DNA of 64,000 nucleotides from the NCBI RefSeq assembly GCF_003013475.1, contig NZ_PXZO01000026.1:1-64000 (forward strand). Direction: 5' to 3'. This document shows positions 55,917 to 64,000 of this stretch, piece by piece; the stretch's first letter is position 1; every line of letters begins with the position of its first letter. The position numbers and the translations under genes were made by a program. The notes beneath the pieces were generated by a model, which ran no database searches, had not been told where the DNA came from, and worked only from the letters and a program-made list of their open reading frames with translations. This DNA is from Brevibacillus porteri. Lineage in GTDB: Bacteria > Bacillota > Bacilli > Brevibacillales > Brevibacillaceae.

Positions 55917-57089
55917 CTACATCGGGACGATCTTTCCGTAGGTACCGGCGCCGCCTTTTTGAACAGAGAGCTTTCCCTCTCGTGCGTGTACGATAAGCGA
56001 TGCGATTTTCTCTCCGACAACAGGGGTGAGCTCTTCTTCGTTTACGCGATGCAATACGTTCATCTGTGTACCAAACGACCGATACAGCTTGTCCAACAAT
56101 TTCGGACCGATTCCCGGAATGAATTCCAACGGGATTTGCTCGATATAAGGAGGACGGAACGCCGGATGCTGGCCGGCCTCTACATCCGCCAGCTGATCAA
56201 TGCGCGCTGCAACCCCTCGCACAATTCGTTGGAAGCCGCATTCCGGACATTTGCCTGAGGCATCCGCCGCTAGTAAAGACTGGCACCCTTGGCACGCCGT
56301 CTGATGATACTTCCCAAGCTCGGGATGCAGACCGTAGTTCATATGAACCCTTCTGCCATCGATGCGCTTAATTGCTTTTACCCACTCTGCGAAGGAACGC
56401 TCTTGCATATATATCGCTTGATATTCCCGGCCTATCTTCGCCAAAGAATGGGCATCTGAGTTTGTGAGAAAGGTTTTGTCATGGAGCTCGGATATGCGGT
56501 CTGCCATGATGGTATTCGCACTCAATCCCAACTCAACTGCATAGATAAGCGATGGATCAAGCACTTCGGCCATCGAATCCGTACAGCTCCCATACAACCC
56601 TTTATGCGGCGTAAAAACATGTGCCGGGATCAAGAGGCCCTGCAATTGATCGACACAGGCTTGTAGTTCCCTCAGTGATGTGTAGATACGCTGAGAACTT
56701 AAATGCACATTTTTGCAGCGTTCAGACAGCCACGCAGTAATTTGCTTCATTTCTTGCAGTTTCGGCAGATAAACGAGAAAATGAGCTGCACCACGCCCTG
56801 GCTCCTTGATTTCTACTTCGCACCCCAAGAGTAGCAATGTATCTTTGTAGGAAATTCCTCCATCCACCTGTTCAGTGGCTAATCCCTTTTCCAACAGATC
56901 TACCAGCTCATCCTGAACCTCCGGCGAATGTGCATCGATAATCCCGATGACATCCATCCCTTTTTTATCTGAGGCTTCCTCCAAAATTTTCGTGAGTGTC
57001 ATTTGGCGAGAAGCCGTTATTTTCACAGGATTACCGGTCCACGTACCACCGATGTGAATATGCATGTCGCAAAAATACGAAGAAAGCAT
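55917..57089 (-). CDS. Endonuclease Q family PHP-domain protein (YqxK-like)
   Basis: A ~390-residue protein of the TIGR00375/EndoQ type. The PHP metal site is read from CDMHIHIGG at the start and NSDAHS in mid-protein. A zinc-ribbon with CQGC and CPEC follows, and a C-terminal helix-hairpin-helix (FIPGIGPKLLDKLY) can grip DNA. EndoQ relatives nick DNA 5' of deaminated bases, but this activity was shown mainly for archaeal and some Bacillales proteins. ATG lies 4 bases after the nudF stop, suggesting coupling. Confidence 0.88.
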   Translation of the reverse strand: MLSSYFCDMHIHIGGTWTGNPVKITASRQMTLTKILEEASDKKGMDVIGIIDAHSPEVQDELVDLLEKGLATEQVDGGISYKDTLLLLGCEVEIKEPGRGAAHFLVYLPKLQEMKQITAWLSERCKNVHLSSQRIYTSLRELQACVDQLQGLLIPAHVFTPHKGLYGSCTDSMAEVLDPSLIYAVELGLSANTIMADRISELHDKTFLTNSDAHSLAKIGREYQAIYMQERSFAEWVKAIKRIDGRRVHMNYGLHPELGKYHQTACQGCQSLLAADASGKCPECGFQRIVRGVAARIDQLADVEAGQHPAFRPPYIEQIPLEFIPGIGPKLLDKLYRSFGTQMNVLHRVNEEELTPVVGEKIASLIVHAREGKLSVQKGGAGTYGKIVPM

Positions 57090-57093
57090 AGTA

Positions 57094-57663
57094 CTAGCCA
57101 CGTTCACGTAGCATTTTGTTTTCCCACGCAAACAATGCCACGACTGTCTTGGCATCGCGAATTTCTCCACTTTGATGCAGAGCATGCGCTTCTTCCAATG
57201 TTACTTCCAGCACATCGACGAACTCATCCTCGTCCGGCTTGCTTTCTCCTTTTTTCAAGCCAGTGGCCACAAAAACATGTAAAATTTCATCCGCGAAGCC
57301 TGGAGATGTGTAAAAAGAGCTGAGCGGTGTGTACTGACTCGCAACGTAGCCGGTCTCTTCCTCCAGCTCGCGCATTGCACACGCAAGCGGCTCTTCCCCT
57401 GGCTCCAGCTTTCCTGCTGGGATTTCCACGATCGTACCCTCCAATGGCTTGCGGAACTGTCGAACTACAACCATTTTGTTATCATCTGTTATCGGCATTA
57501 CAGCAACCGCACCTTGATGATTCACGATTTCTCGCTTGGCTGTGTTGCCATTGGGCAGAAGGACCTCATCTACCTTGACCTTAATAATTCTTCCGTCATA
57601 AATCGGTTGACTGGAAATGGTTTTTTCATATAAGTGATCATATTTACTCACTGTCGTCATCAT
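57094..57663 (-). CDS. nudF: ADP-ribose pyrophosphatase NudF
   Basis: A ~189-residue Nudix hydrolase cleaving ADP-ribose to AMP and ribose 5-phosphate. The Nudix box is AMRELEEETGY after GKLEPGEEPLAC. AAAAAAGG just before ATGATG makes this start likely; 14 upstream codons are open without a site. The next gene follows at once. Confidence 0.92.
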   Translation of the reverse strand: MMTTVSKYDHLYEKTISSQPIYDGRIIKVKVDEVLLPNGNTAKREIVNHQGAVAVMPITDDNKMVVVRQFRKPLEGTIVEIPAGKLEPGEEPLACAMRELEEETGYVASQYTPLSSFYTSPGFADEILHVFVATGLKKGESKPDEDEFVDVLEVTLEEAHALHQSGEIRDAKTVVALFAWENKMLRERG

Positions 57664-57742
57664 CCTTTTTTCATGAAGTCGTTCTAAATCGTCGATTCCC
57701 TCCATAAGTTGGGAGCATAGAGCTTGTCCATCTTATTGTATC

Positions 57743-57749
57743 GGAGGAG
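57743..57749 (+). promoter_or_regulatory. Ribosome binding site deciding the mciZ start
   Basis: GGAGGAG stands 7 bases before the ATG at 57757. An ATG at 57753 would be only 3 bases away and opens a frame of six codons. Confidence 0.75.
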
Positions 57750-57756
57750 ATTATGA

Positions 57757-57897
57757 ATGAAAACATATGTTAGCGAAAACCAATTGCGTATGGTCGGGAA
57801 AGCTTGGGAGATCAAGGCTGCACTTCGTTCCTGGTCAAATAAAGACCTAACGCTTCAAGCGTACTTAATGAAGCGGGCAAATGCGGGGCGTCGTTAA
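57757..57897 (+). CDS. mciZ: Z-ring formation inhibitor MciZ
   Basis: A 46-residue peptide, too short for usual gene calling. Its centre MVGKAWEIKAALRSW (residues 12-26) closely resembles the VGKAWEIRAKL core of B. subtilis MciZ (40 residues), which binds FtsZ and blocks Z-ring assembly in the mother cell during sporulation. The strong GGAGGAG site and the position next to nudF support the call. The last 86 bases overlap the 3' end of the DUF3866 gene on the other strand. A sigma-E-like -10 box CATAAGTT (57703-57710) lies upstream without a clear -35. Confidence 0.85.
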   Translation: MKTYVSENQLRMVGKAWEIKAALRSWSNKDLTLQAYLMKRANAGRR

Positions 57898-59011
57898 CGG
57901 TTTGGACGATGTAGCCCAAACTGTTGTCTACATAATCGGCAGCCATCCATGCCGTCTGAAAAGGTGCAGGGTCCTCTTGCCAATTTCGTCCCATCGTAGA
58001 AAAGGACAAGCCATACCCCTTTTCCAGCGCTGCTAGTTCTGATTGGTCTGGGACTTTTCCTTTTATGAAAATATGCTTCCCCGCAACTTCTAGCGTTTTC
58101 AATTGCCGTGAAAGGACTTCATCTCTTTCATCTCCGAAAATCGGAATGGTAACCAGGGCAGGACAAAGAGCAAATCGGTTTAATATCGATACAGTATGAT
58201 GACTGACACCGTAATGCCTGGTACGTGGGTCACCAAAGCTGATTCGTGGAATAAAAAAGGGCGTTCCACCGAGAGTAGATATGGCATGAATGACCTCAGC
58301 TAACTGAATTCCCGAGAAGCCGTAAGGTGTACCTGTACCTGCTACCCCAGGTCCCAACATACAAACAATAATATCGGCATGCTCTACATGGCGCGCCGCC
58401 AACAAGCCACTATGAATCGTCAGCGACTCGCGATCTCCACCCCACGCATGACCTGTCGTTACTGTCGCAGCCAAGCTCCCGACTGCTTTTAATTGCTGGA
58501 CATGCTGACTCAAGGCAATCGGCAAGGATGCACCGTCTGGCATGACATATACGATACGGACATTTGGATTTTTTTTATGCAAAGCAAGGACAGCAACAGG
58601 TAGAAGACTGTGCAGCTCTCCGACCAAAACAGGGGTACCTTCCAAGGATAGGTCATCTTGCACAAACAAAGGGTGGTACGGGCTAGTCTGTTCTTCTACC
58701 GAATCAACCGCGAGCTGCCATGGCGAATAGCGCATTTTCATGACATGCCCCCACTCATTCGGAAGAACATCGGTTTCCTCCTGTTGGGTAACCTTCCCTA
58801 CAACAAAGTGATACCCGCCTGTCCCCAATTCAAGGCGAACAGCAGTTGTATTGATCAAGAGTAAATCGCCACTGCTATAATCCTCCTGCAAAAAAGACAG
58901 CACTCTCTCCATTTTGTATCCAGCAACCGATTCTATCCGGACTTCGAGTATCTGCATCCCTGTTTGCTTTTCCAGAACTTTTTGGACCGTCCCCACTGCC
59001 AAACGGAGCAC
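57812..59011 (-). CDS. DUF3866 family protein
   Basis: A 399-residue soluble protein of the DUF3866 family, with no known function. Glycine-rich segments LGPGVAGTGTPYGFSGIQ and GGTPFFIPRISFGDPR stand out and suggest a nucleotide or ligand pocket. GTG start after GGGGGAAGCTGA. Its last codons overlap mciZ in antisense. Homologues occur at the same place in several Bacillales, from memory. Confidence 0.8.
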   Translation of the reverse strand: MLRLAVGTVQKVLEKQTGMQILEVRIESVAGYKMERVLSFLQEDYSSGDLLLINTTAVRLELGTGGYHFVVGKVTQQEETDVLPNEWGHVMKMRYSPWQLAVDSVEEQTSPYHPLFVQDDLSLEGTPVLVGELHSLLPVAVLALHKKNPNVRIVYVMPDGASLPIALSQHVQQLKAVGSLAATVTTGHAWGGDRESLTIHSGLLAARHVEHADIIVCMLGPGVAGTGTPYGFSGIQLAEVIHAISTLGGTPFFIPRISFGDPRTRHYGVSHHTVSILNRFALCPALVTIPIFGDERDEVLSRQLKTLEVAGKHIFIKGKVPDQSELAALEKGYGLSFSTMGRNWQEDPAPFQTAWMAADYVDNSLGYIVQTVNDAPHLPASLSTLEALGLYLTRNEVQP

Positions 59012-59112
59012 TCAGCTTCCCCCTTTCATTCCTGCCTCGTCCCCACTTTCTATTCAGTCTATGATGAACAGTGCTTGTCTCAATCATGCAAACGAGTAAG
59101 AGAACGTACAAA

Positions 59113-59147
59113 AAGGCCGGAACCCCTCGCGAGGAGATTCCGACCTT
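59113..59147 (-). terminator. Terminator of the M20 peptidase gene
   Basis: On the minus strand AAGGTCGGAATCTCCTC pairs with GAGGGGTTCCGGCCTT (minor mismatches), followed by TTT. Confidence 0.8.
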
Positions 59148-59154
59148 CTTTTGA

Positions 59155-60276
59155 TTACTCTTGTACTTCTGCAATAACAGCAAGCACCAGCTCAGCCGCT
59201 TTGTTCAGTTCAGCGATTGGCATGCGCTCGCTTTTGGTATGGATTTCTTCATAGCCGATGGCAAAGTTTACGCTTGGCACGTTGTAGCCGTTAAATACGT
59301 TACCGTCGCTTCCGCCGCCGCTTGCAACGAGCTCAGGATTGCGGTCTACACGCTTAACCGCTGCAATCGCTTTTTGTACAACAGGCGTTTCTTCGTTGAA
59401 TTTGTAGCCGTGGTACATAAAAATAACGTCATTTTCGCAAGTCGCACCCATTTCGGCTGCCACTTCTTCAAATGCTGTCGTCATTTTCTTCACTTGCGCT
59501 TCCAGCTTGTCCATGACCAAGCTGCGAGCCTCTGACCAAATTTCCACATAATCCGTTACGATATTGTACGCTTTACCGCCTTCAAAACGACCGATGTTTG
59601 CAGTTGTGTCCGCATCGATACGGCCTAGTGGCATACGGGAAATGGCTTTACTTGCAACCGATATAGCACTGATGCCATCCTCTGGATTCACACCTGCATG
59701 CGCTGCTTTGCCGTAAATTTTGGTTACGATGCGATATTGTCCAGCACCAGCTACTGTAATTTTTCCAACCGGACCTTCCGAATCGAGGATGAAGCCCATT
59801 TCTGCTTTCAGCAGGCTGGAATCCATTGCGCGGGAGCCTACAAGTCCTGACTCTTCTCCCACAGTCAATACTACTTGGATCGTTGGATGTGGCAAGTTTT
59901 GCTCTTTCATGCTGCGAATACCTTCAAAGATCGCCGCGATTCCTGCTTTGTCATCCGCACCGAGGATCGTCGTTCCATCGGAATAAATATAGCCATCGCG
60001 AATTTGTGGCTTGATTCCGTTTCCTGGCACAACCGTATCCATATGACTGCTAAACAGGATAGTCGGACCGTTTCCAGTTCCTTCTAAGGTTGCAATCAGA
60101 TTGTTGGCACCATGTCCGGTTTTCGCTGCTGCGTCATCCTCTTCGACGGTAAAGCCCATCTCAATCAGTTTTTCTTTGAGCACCTTATTGATCTCTGCTT
60201 CGTTCTTCGTTTCACTGTCAATTTGGACGAGCTCTAAAAATTCATTTAACAAACGCTCTTGGTTGATCGTACTCAC
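59155..60276 (-). CDS. M20/M25/M40 family metallopeptidase (YqjE/PepT-like)
   Basis: A 373-residue two-zinc aminopeptidase-type enzyme. Metal ligands and catalytic residues are in SSHMDTV, GADDKAGIA and the EESG general base; a dimerisation domain lies near residues 180-290. It resembles the tripeptidase YqjE of B. subtilis, itself next to the mce-like yqjC. Substrate unproven. Confidence 0.9.
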   Translation of the reverse strand: MSTINQERLLNEFLELVQIDSETKNEAEINKVLKEKLIEMGFTVEEDDAAAKTGHGANNLIATLEGTGNGPTILFSSHMDTVVPGNGIKPQIRDGYIYSDGTTILGADDKAGIAAIFEGIRSMKEQNLPHPTIQVVLTVGEESGLVGSRAMDSSLLKAEMGFILDSEGPVGKITVAGAGQYRIVTKIYGKAAHAGVNPEDGISAISVASKAISRMPLGRIDADTTANIGRFEGGKAYNIVTDYVEIWSEARSLVMDKLEAQVKKMTTAFEEVAAEMGATCENDVIFMYHGYKFNEETPVVQKAIAAVKRVDRNPELVASGGGSDGNVFNGYNVPSVNFAIGYEEIHTKSERMPIAELNKAAELVLAVIAEVQE

Positions 60277-60367
60277 ACTCGTTACCTCCTGATCGTACTG
60301 CCCGATTTTGGTACATATTCACAAGTTCCAGTATACCGCAAAAAAATTTTTTCTACTACGTAAACGC

Positions 60368-60784
60368 CTATGATTCTTTCGGATATTGGCATAGCTCATA
60401 CAAAACGCCATTCGCTGCCTTTGGATGCAAAAATCCAATCAAAGCATCGTGCGCACCCGCTTTGGGGATCTCGTGAATGAGAGGTACACCTTGCTCTTTT
60501 AATGTGGCTAGACGACCCGCAACATCATCCACATCAAAAGCAATGTGGTGAATGCCTTCTCCGCGTTTTTCCATAAATTTTGCTATTGGACTCTCATCAC
60601 TTAACGGTTCTAGTAATTCAATATGACTTTCCCCGATCTTTAAAAAAGCCACTTGTACTTGTTCGCTCTCTACGATTTCGGTTCCAACCAACTCCAATCC
60701 CAATTGCTCGGTATAAAAGGGAAGCGTCTTTTCCAAGCTTTTTACCGCAATGCCGATATGGGCAATTTTATTCGGTGCGCTCAC
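60368..60784 (-). CDS. mce: Methylmalonyl-CoA epimerase-like VOC protein
   Basis: A 138-residue glyoxalase/VOC-fold protein with the typical KIAHIGIAVKSLEK opening, GIHHIAFDV and FLHPKAANGVLYEL. Epimerases of this type interconvert R- and S-methylmalonyl-CoA. GTG start. No mutase gene is visible in the window, so the assignment rests on sequence. Confidence 0.88.
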   Translation of the reverse strand: MSAPNKIAHIGIAVKSLEKTLPFYTEQLGLELVGTEIVESEQVQVAFLKIGESHIELLEPLSDESPIAKFMEKRGEGIHHIAFDVDDVAGRLATLKEQGVPLIHEIPKAGAHDALIGFLHPKAANGVLYELCQYPKES

Positions 60785-60949
60785 GAATCATCATCCTTTT
60801 GTAAGTGGTTGTCTCATTGGCTACATTTCGGTACAATTTCAGCATGGGCGAAAAAAAGAAAGCCAATGATATCCTTTTCTTCATTCTAGCACAGCCACTT
60901 ACAGAATCACCTGATAATTTCCTCTACCTTGAAAGGAGGTTTGATTAGA

Positions 60950-61036
60950 ATGAGACACCAGTCGCTCTTTGCAAAAATCCTGATCGGCATTCTAATACTC
61001 TCACTCATCGTTCCCACGTTTTTTTACTTTCAATAA
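60950..61036 (+). CDS. 28-residue single-pass membrane miniprotein
   Basis: A short frame with perfect AAAGGAGGT nine bases before its ATG. The product is a basic head (MRHQSLFAK) and one hydrophobic helix (ILIGILILSLIVPTFFYF). Size and layout recall the Prli42 stressosome-anchoring miniproteins of Bacillales, but the sequence does not prove it. A strong terminator follows 20 bases later, which supports a transcribed gene. Divergent from mce. Confidence 0.7.
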   Translation: MRHQSLFAKILIGILILSLIVPTFFYFQ

Positions 61037-61056
61037 ACGAGTGATGATAAACAAGT

Positions 61057-61095
61057 AAAAACCCCTTTCCGACCGAAAAGCGGAAAGGGGTTTTT
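61057..61095. terminator. Bidirectional terminator
   Basis: AAAAACCCCTTTCCG (61057-61071) and CGGAAAGGGGTTTTT (61081-61095) form a perfect 15-bp stem. It serves the miniprotein gene on plus and the surface-protein gene on minus. Confidence 0.93.
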
Positions 61096-61114
61096 CGTTT
61101 GTCCCAGCTTGTTT

Positions 61115-63253
61115 TTATTTGTATACGTATACGCTTGGAGCAGCCCAGCCGACTTTGTAACCAAGATTATCCGTAACGGTACGGATTGGGATCATTGGCA
61201 TGCCGTTTTTGAGAACAACAGGTGTTGGCAATTGGATATCCGTTTTGCCTACTTTTGCTGTTTTCGACCCAACTGTAAACTTCACGACTTTGGTTCCACT
61301 GATAACAGCAACACTTGTATTGTTCCATTGCGTAGTCAGTGCCAATCCTTCTTTAAAGAATTGGGCTGGAACCATGGTCGTATTACCATCTGCAAGGTAA
61401 GGAGCTACAGAGAGAGGATACGTTTTGCCATTCAGGCTGAAGTTTGCTGTATTTACTTTAAAGGAAGCCGCGTTCGCTGGAATAGCTGTCGATGGCTGTT
61501 GTGGTGTTGGCGTTCCAGGCTTTGGTTGAGCCGGAGAAGGCATCCCTACACCAACAGCACGCGCAAACAGCAAGCCTCTTTCTTCGGAAGTAAATACGCT
61601 AATGCTATATGTGTTTTTCACAGCAGGGTTTACGATGTTCGCCGCTGGATTGATCACGATAGTAGCATTTGTTGCCGCAGGAATATCCTGAGACGGATAA
61701 ATCAGAACGTTTTGTCCACGAACCGCAACAAAATTCGCACCTGCACCATTCACAGAGATGTTAGCTGGCGCGATGTAAGCCGGTACCTTGTAGCCTACCG
61801 GGAATACGATCTCGATGAAATCGCGCTGTTTTTGCAGACCAACACCCAATCCTTTGATTGCCACGTTCACACCCGTCTGCTTGCCAAGTGCATTTTGTGT
61901 CAATGCGATAGTTGCGGTGCTGTTGTTAGTAGTTGTATTTGGTACAGGTATTGGAGTTGTCGGGTTGGTTGGCGTCGGGTTCACCGAAGAGCCACCGATG
62001 CTGAAGGATTTGGATTCCAAAGTTCTTCCGGAAACAGTAGCCTTCAACGTATAGCTACCCGCTGCTTTTGGATTCGAAATCCACGCTCCGTAAGTAACTT
62101 CAACCTTCACTTTGCTATTGGTACCGAAGTTGGTTGGCGCTACCAACGCGATTCTATTTCCAACTGCAGTTGCTTTTTTCGCTGGTTTCCCATTGAGCAA
62201 AAAGTCTGATGCAGTCAAAATACCCGGTACCATGTCAGATGATGGGAATTCAAGAACTAGTTCCCCATCTGCTTTCAATTCTTTGCTACCGAAATCAGCA
62301 TCAAAGGTGTAGCTGGTGCGAGCGCCTGCGCCCGGATCGGACAGGTTCACAGTAAAGCTGTCGGAAGCGCTGCTAGGAGTAGAGGAACCGTTCTTAGTAA
62401 TTTCAACATCCTCTGATTCGTATGTAGTTCCATCATATTTCACTTTGAAAACGTGCTTGCCTCCGGAATTAGGGTTCTCGATTCCAGCATCCTTGTCAAA
62501 TTCCACGGTGATGTAATCATCTGCGTCTGCACCACTCGGAATTTTGACATCAACGGTACTGCCACTAACACTGACAGATTTCGCTGTATAGCCGTTTACT
62601 TTTACATCCTCTTCATCAATGCTTGATGGCAGCATGTTTTTATCTGGGAAAGTGACAGTAATCGTGGAGTTTGACTCCAGCTCATCACTTCCTTTGAGAG
62701 AAATTTTGCCAAGCTTGAGGCTGACTTTTTCTCCTGCTGCTTTGCTGCTCAACGATACTGCGTAATCTTTGCTGGACTTGCTACTGCTGTCCGAGCTGCT
62801 TTTTTTGATATCTACATCTTCCGATTCCGAATCCTCGTCACCCGCTTCTACACTTACGCTGTATGAACCTTTGTCATCGGGATTCGTGATACCGCTCGTA
62901 ATTTTAATCTTTATTTTATCGCCTTCATCTAAATCTTCATCAGTCTTGATTGTAATTTCGCCTTTAGAAACACTTACTTTCTTCACATCGAAGCTAGCAT
63001 CAATATCGTCCGTATCAATGTCATCGTCGATATCAAAATCAGAATCGAAATCAATAGTAATGGATTCTCCACTTTCCAGATCTTCTTCTAGCTTGAATTC
63101 AATTGTGTAGTCACTTTCTTTACCTGCACCATCGTTGTCAGCCGTTACCGACAATTTTTCAATAGCATGTGCTTGCTGCGGTACTGCCACAAATGGTGTA
63201 GCGGCCAGCGCTGATGCTAGCACTATTGGTAGTGCTTTTTTACTTTTCTCCAT
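61115..63253 (-). CDS. Secreted repeat protein with copper amine oxidase N-terminal-type domain
   Basis: A 712-residue exported protein. A signal peptide (about 1-30, ending AHA) is followed by a very acidic Ser/Asp-rich region (about 40-170), then three to four repeat units of roughly 110-130 residues that share an FPSSDM-like/DFLLNGKPAK-like pattern, a Pro/Thr linker near 430 and again near 580, and a C-terminal copper amine oxidase N-terminal-type (stalk) domain from ~600 with VPAQFFKEGL and MIPIRTVTDNLGYKVGW. No oxidase catalytic part is present. It probably sits at the cell surface. GGGAGG precedes the ATG. Confidence 0.85.
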   Translation of the reverse strand: MEKSKKALPIVLASALAATPFVAVPQQAHAIEKLSVTADNDGAGKESDYTIEFKLEEDLESGESITIDFDSDFDIDDDIDTDDIDASFDVKKVSVSKGEITIKTDEDLDEGDKIKIKITSGITNPDDKGSYSVSVEAGDEDSESEDVDIKKSSSDSSSKSSKDYAVSLSSKAAGEKVSLKLGKISLKGSDELESNSTITVTFPDKNMLPSSIDEEDVKVNGYTAKSVSVSGSTVDVKIPSGADADDYITVEFDKDAGIENPNSGGKHVFKVKYDGTTYESEDVEITKNGSSTPSSASDSFTVNLSDPGAGARTSYTFDADFGSKELKADGELVLEFPSSDMVPGILTASDFLLNGKPAKKATAVGNRIALVAPTNFGTNSKVKVEVTYGAWISNPKAAGSYTLKATVSGRTLESKSFSIGGSSVNPTPTNPTTPIPVPNTTTNNSTATIALTQNALGKQTGVNVAIKGLGVGLQKQRDFIEIVFPVGYKVPAYIAPANISVNGAGANFVAVRGQNVLIYPSQDIPAATNATIVINPAANIVNPAVKNTYSISVFTSEERGLLFARAVGVGMPSPAQPKPGTPTPQQPSTAIPANAASFKVNTANFSLNGKTYPLSVAPYLADGNTTMVPAQFFKEGLALTTQWNNTSVAVISGTKVVKFTVGSKTAKVGKTDIQLPTPVVLKNGMPMIPIRTVTDNLGYKVGWAAPSVYVYK

Positions 63254-63456
63254 GTTTTTCCTCCCATAATTACCCTTAATCTGGAAATTCTCTCTAGCGG
63301 GACGCTACCAGTCTACCACAAATGCTATCTGGTGGGAATCTCTTCTAGATCATTTATGAGACTTACTGGCTCCAATTGGTAAGACGAAAATGTCTCGGAA
63401 AAAGTTACATACGTAATGATCGATTTGGAAAAATTTTTTTGTCATTCTTTTATCAA

Positions 63457-63487
63457 AAAAACCAGGTCTTTACTTGACCTGGTTTTT
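63457..63487 (-). terminator. Terminator of the E2 gene
   Basis: AAAAACCAGGTC (63457-63468) pairs perfectly with GACCTGGTTTTT (63476-63487). Confidence 0.9.
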
Positions 63488-63494
63488 CGACACC

Positions 63495-64000
63495 CTAGTA
63501 CAGCTTGGTATTCGGACCTACATTTTCAAGCTTTTGTTTCACACTCTGAAGGAATCGTCCGCAAATCAGACCATCCAGCACGCGATGATCCAAGGACATG
63601 CACAGATTGACCATCGAACGCACTGCAATCATGTCGTTAATGACGACAGGGCGTTTCACAATGGATTCGACACTAAGTATCGCAGCTTGCGGAGCATTGA
63701 TAATCGGTTGGGACAAGACAGAGCCAAAAGAGCCTGTGTTGTTAACCGTAAAGGTCCCGCCTGTCATGTCATCCATTGTCAATTTCCCTGCACGGGTGCG
63801 TGCTGCTAGATCATCGACTGCCTTAGCAATACCAAGAATTGATTTTTGATCAGCATGCTTGATGACAGGAACATAGAGAGCATCTTCCGTGGCTACTGCG
63901 ATGGAGATGTTGATGTCCTTTTTCACGATGATTTTGTCGTGTGCCCATGTGGAATTGATCATCGGGTACTCTTTCAACGCTTCTACAACCGCTTTGATAA
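63495..64000 (-). CDS. 2-oxo acid dehydrogenase E2 component (dihydrolipoamide acyltransferase), C-terminal part
   Basis: The frame is open from the window edge, so only the last ~168 residues are seen. They belong to the catalytic acyltransferase domain: the DHRVLDG motif with the active-site His stands near the end and TFTVNNTGSFGS precedes it. The lipoyl and E1/E3-binding parts lie beyond position 64000. The branched-chain (bkdB) type is likely but the complex cannot be decided from this piece. Confidence 0.88.
   Translation of the reverse strand, partial: IKAVVEALKEYPMINSTWAHDKIIVKKDINISIAVATEDALYVPVIKHADQKSILGIAKAVDDLAARTRAGKLTMDDMTGGTFTVNNTGSFGSVLSQPIINAPQAAILSVESIVKRPVVINDMIAVRSMVNLCMSLDHRVLDGLICGRFLQSVKQKLENVGPNTKLY

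Noticed and set aside
61109-62209. 366-codon plus-strand frame opposite the surface protein gene
   Set aside because: It is a shadow: no ribosome site, Cys/Arg/Trp-rich product, while the minus-strand protein has a signal peptide and known domain.

Overview
The window reads as a chromosomal segment of an endospore-forming Bacillales bacterium, most probably Brevibacillus or a close relative. It carries sporulation-specific genes (spoVA operon, spoIIA operon with sigF, spoIIM, spmA/spmB, dacB, dacF, mciZ) in nearly the order known from the Bacillus subtilis 168 ypb-res-spm-scp-lysA-spoVA-sigF-fur-spoIIM region. It also carries insertions that B. subtilis lacks there: a TrxR-like reductase, an anion/sodium-type permease, a GGDEF-EAL-CBS-GGDEF protein, an MCP, an opp operon and an Lrp regulator. 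The genus call rests on protein style and synteny recalled from knowledge; no database search was possible. No tRNA, rRNA, CRISPR array, prophage or transposase gene was seen.

Layout. 1-732 has no convincing gene but holds two tandem ~200-bp nested inverted repeats. 733-9976: glutamate dehydrogenase, a PIG-L deacetylase, a MecA/YpbH adaptor, a reductase, and the ypbE-ypbD-recS-ypbB cluster, followed by a membrane-anchored unknown. 10080-15394: ferredoxin, a serine-biosynthesis operon (class V aminotransferase + serA) behind a T-box leader and a possible PurR operator, a permease and a small unknown. 15434-23454 (minus strand): rluB-resA-resB-resC-resD-resE-HAD hydrolase, the cytochrome c maturation and redox-signalling block. 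23570-28647 (minus): dacB-spmA-spmB, scpA-scpB, a site-2 protease and a cyclophilin. 28715-32435: a large c-di-GMP protein and lysA. 32615-40733: spoVAA-AB-AC-AD-AEb-AEa-AF, then dacF-spoIIAA-spoIIAB-sigF, with readable sigma-F, sigma-H and sigma-G promoters. 40877-49462: an MCP, oppABCDF and an Lrp/AsnC regulator. 49793-54507: nucleoside salvage (deoB-punA-pdp), xerD and yqzK. 54664-57897: fur, spoIIM, endonuclease Q, nudF and the tiny mciZ gene. 57812-64000: a DUF3866 protein, an M20 peptidase, a methylmalonyl-CoA epimerase-like protein, a 28-residue membrane peptide, a large acidic surface protein and the C-terminal part of a 2-oxo acid dehydrogenase E2 subunit that runs off the right edge.

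How it works together. Much of the window serves sporulation. A sigma-H-type promoter precedes spoIIAA-AB-sigF, a sigma-F-type promoter precedes dacF, a sigma-G-type promoter precedes spoVAA, and a sigma-E-type promoter precedes spoIIM, so the cascade can be read from DNA. The res genes couple haem-protein assembly to a redox two-component system. The serine operon has a T-box whose best specifier triplet is AGC (Ser) and a PurBox-like inverted pair upstream.

The most interesting items are the paired nested palindromes at 176-377 and 446-643, the 46-residue MciZ homologue hidden antisense to the 3' end of its neighbour, the 28-residue membrane miniprotein at 60950-61036, and the possible joint PurR/T-box control of serine synthesis.
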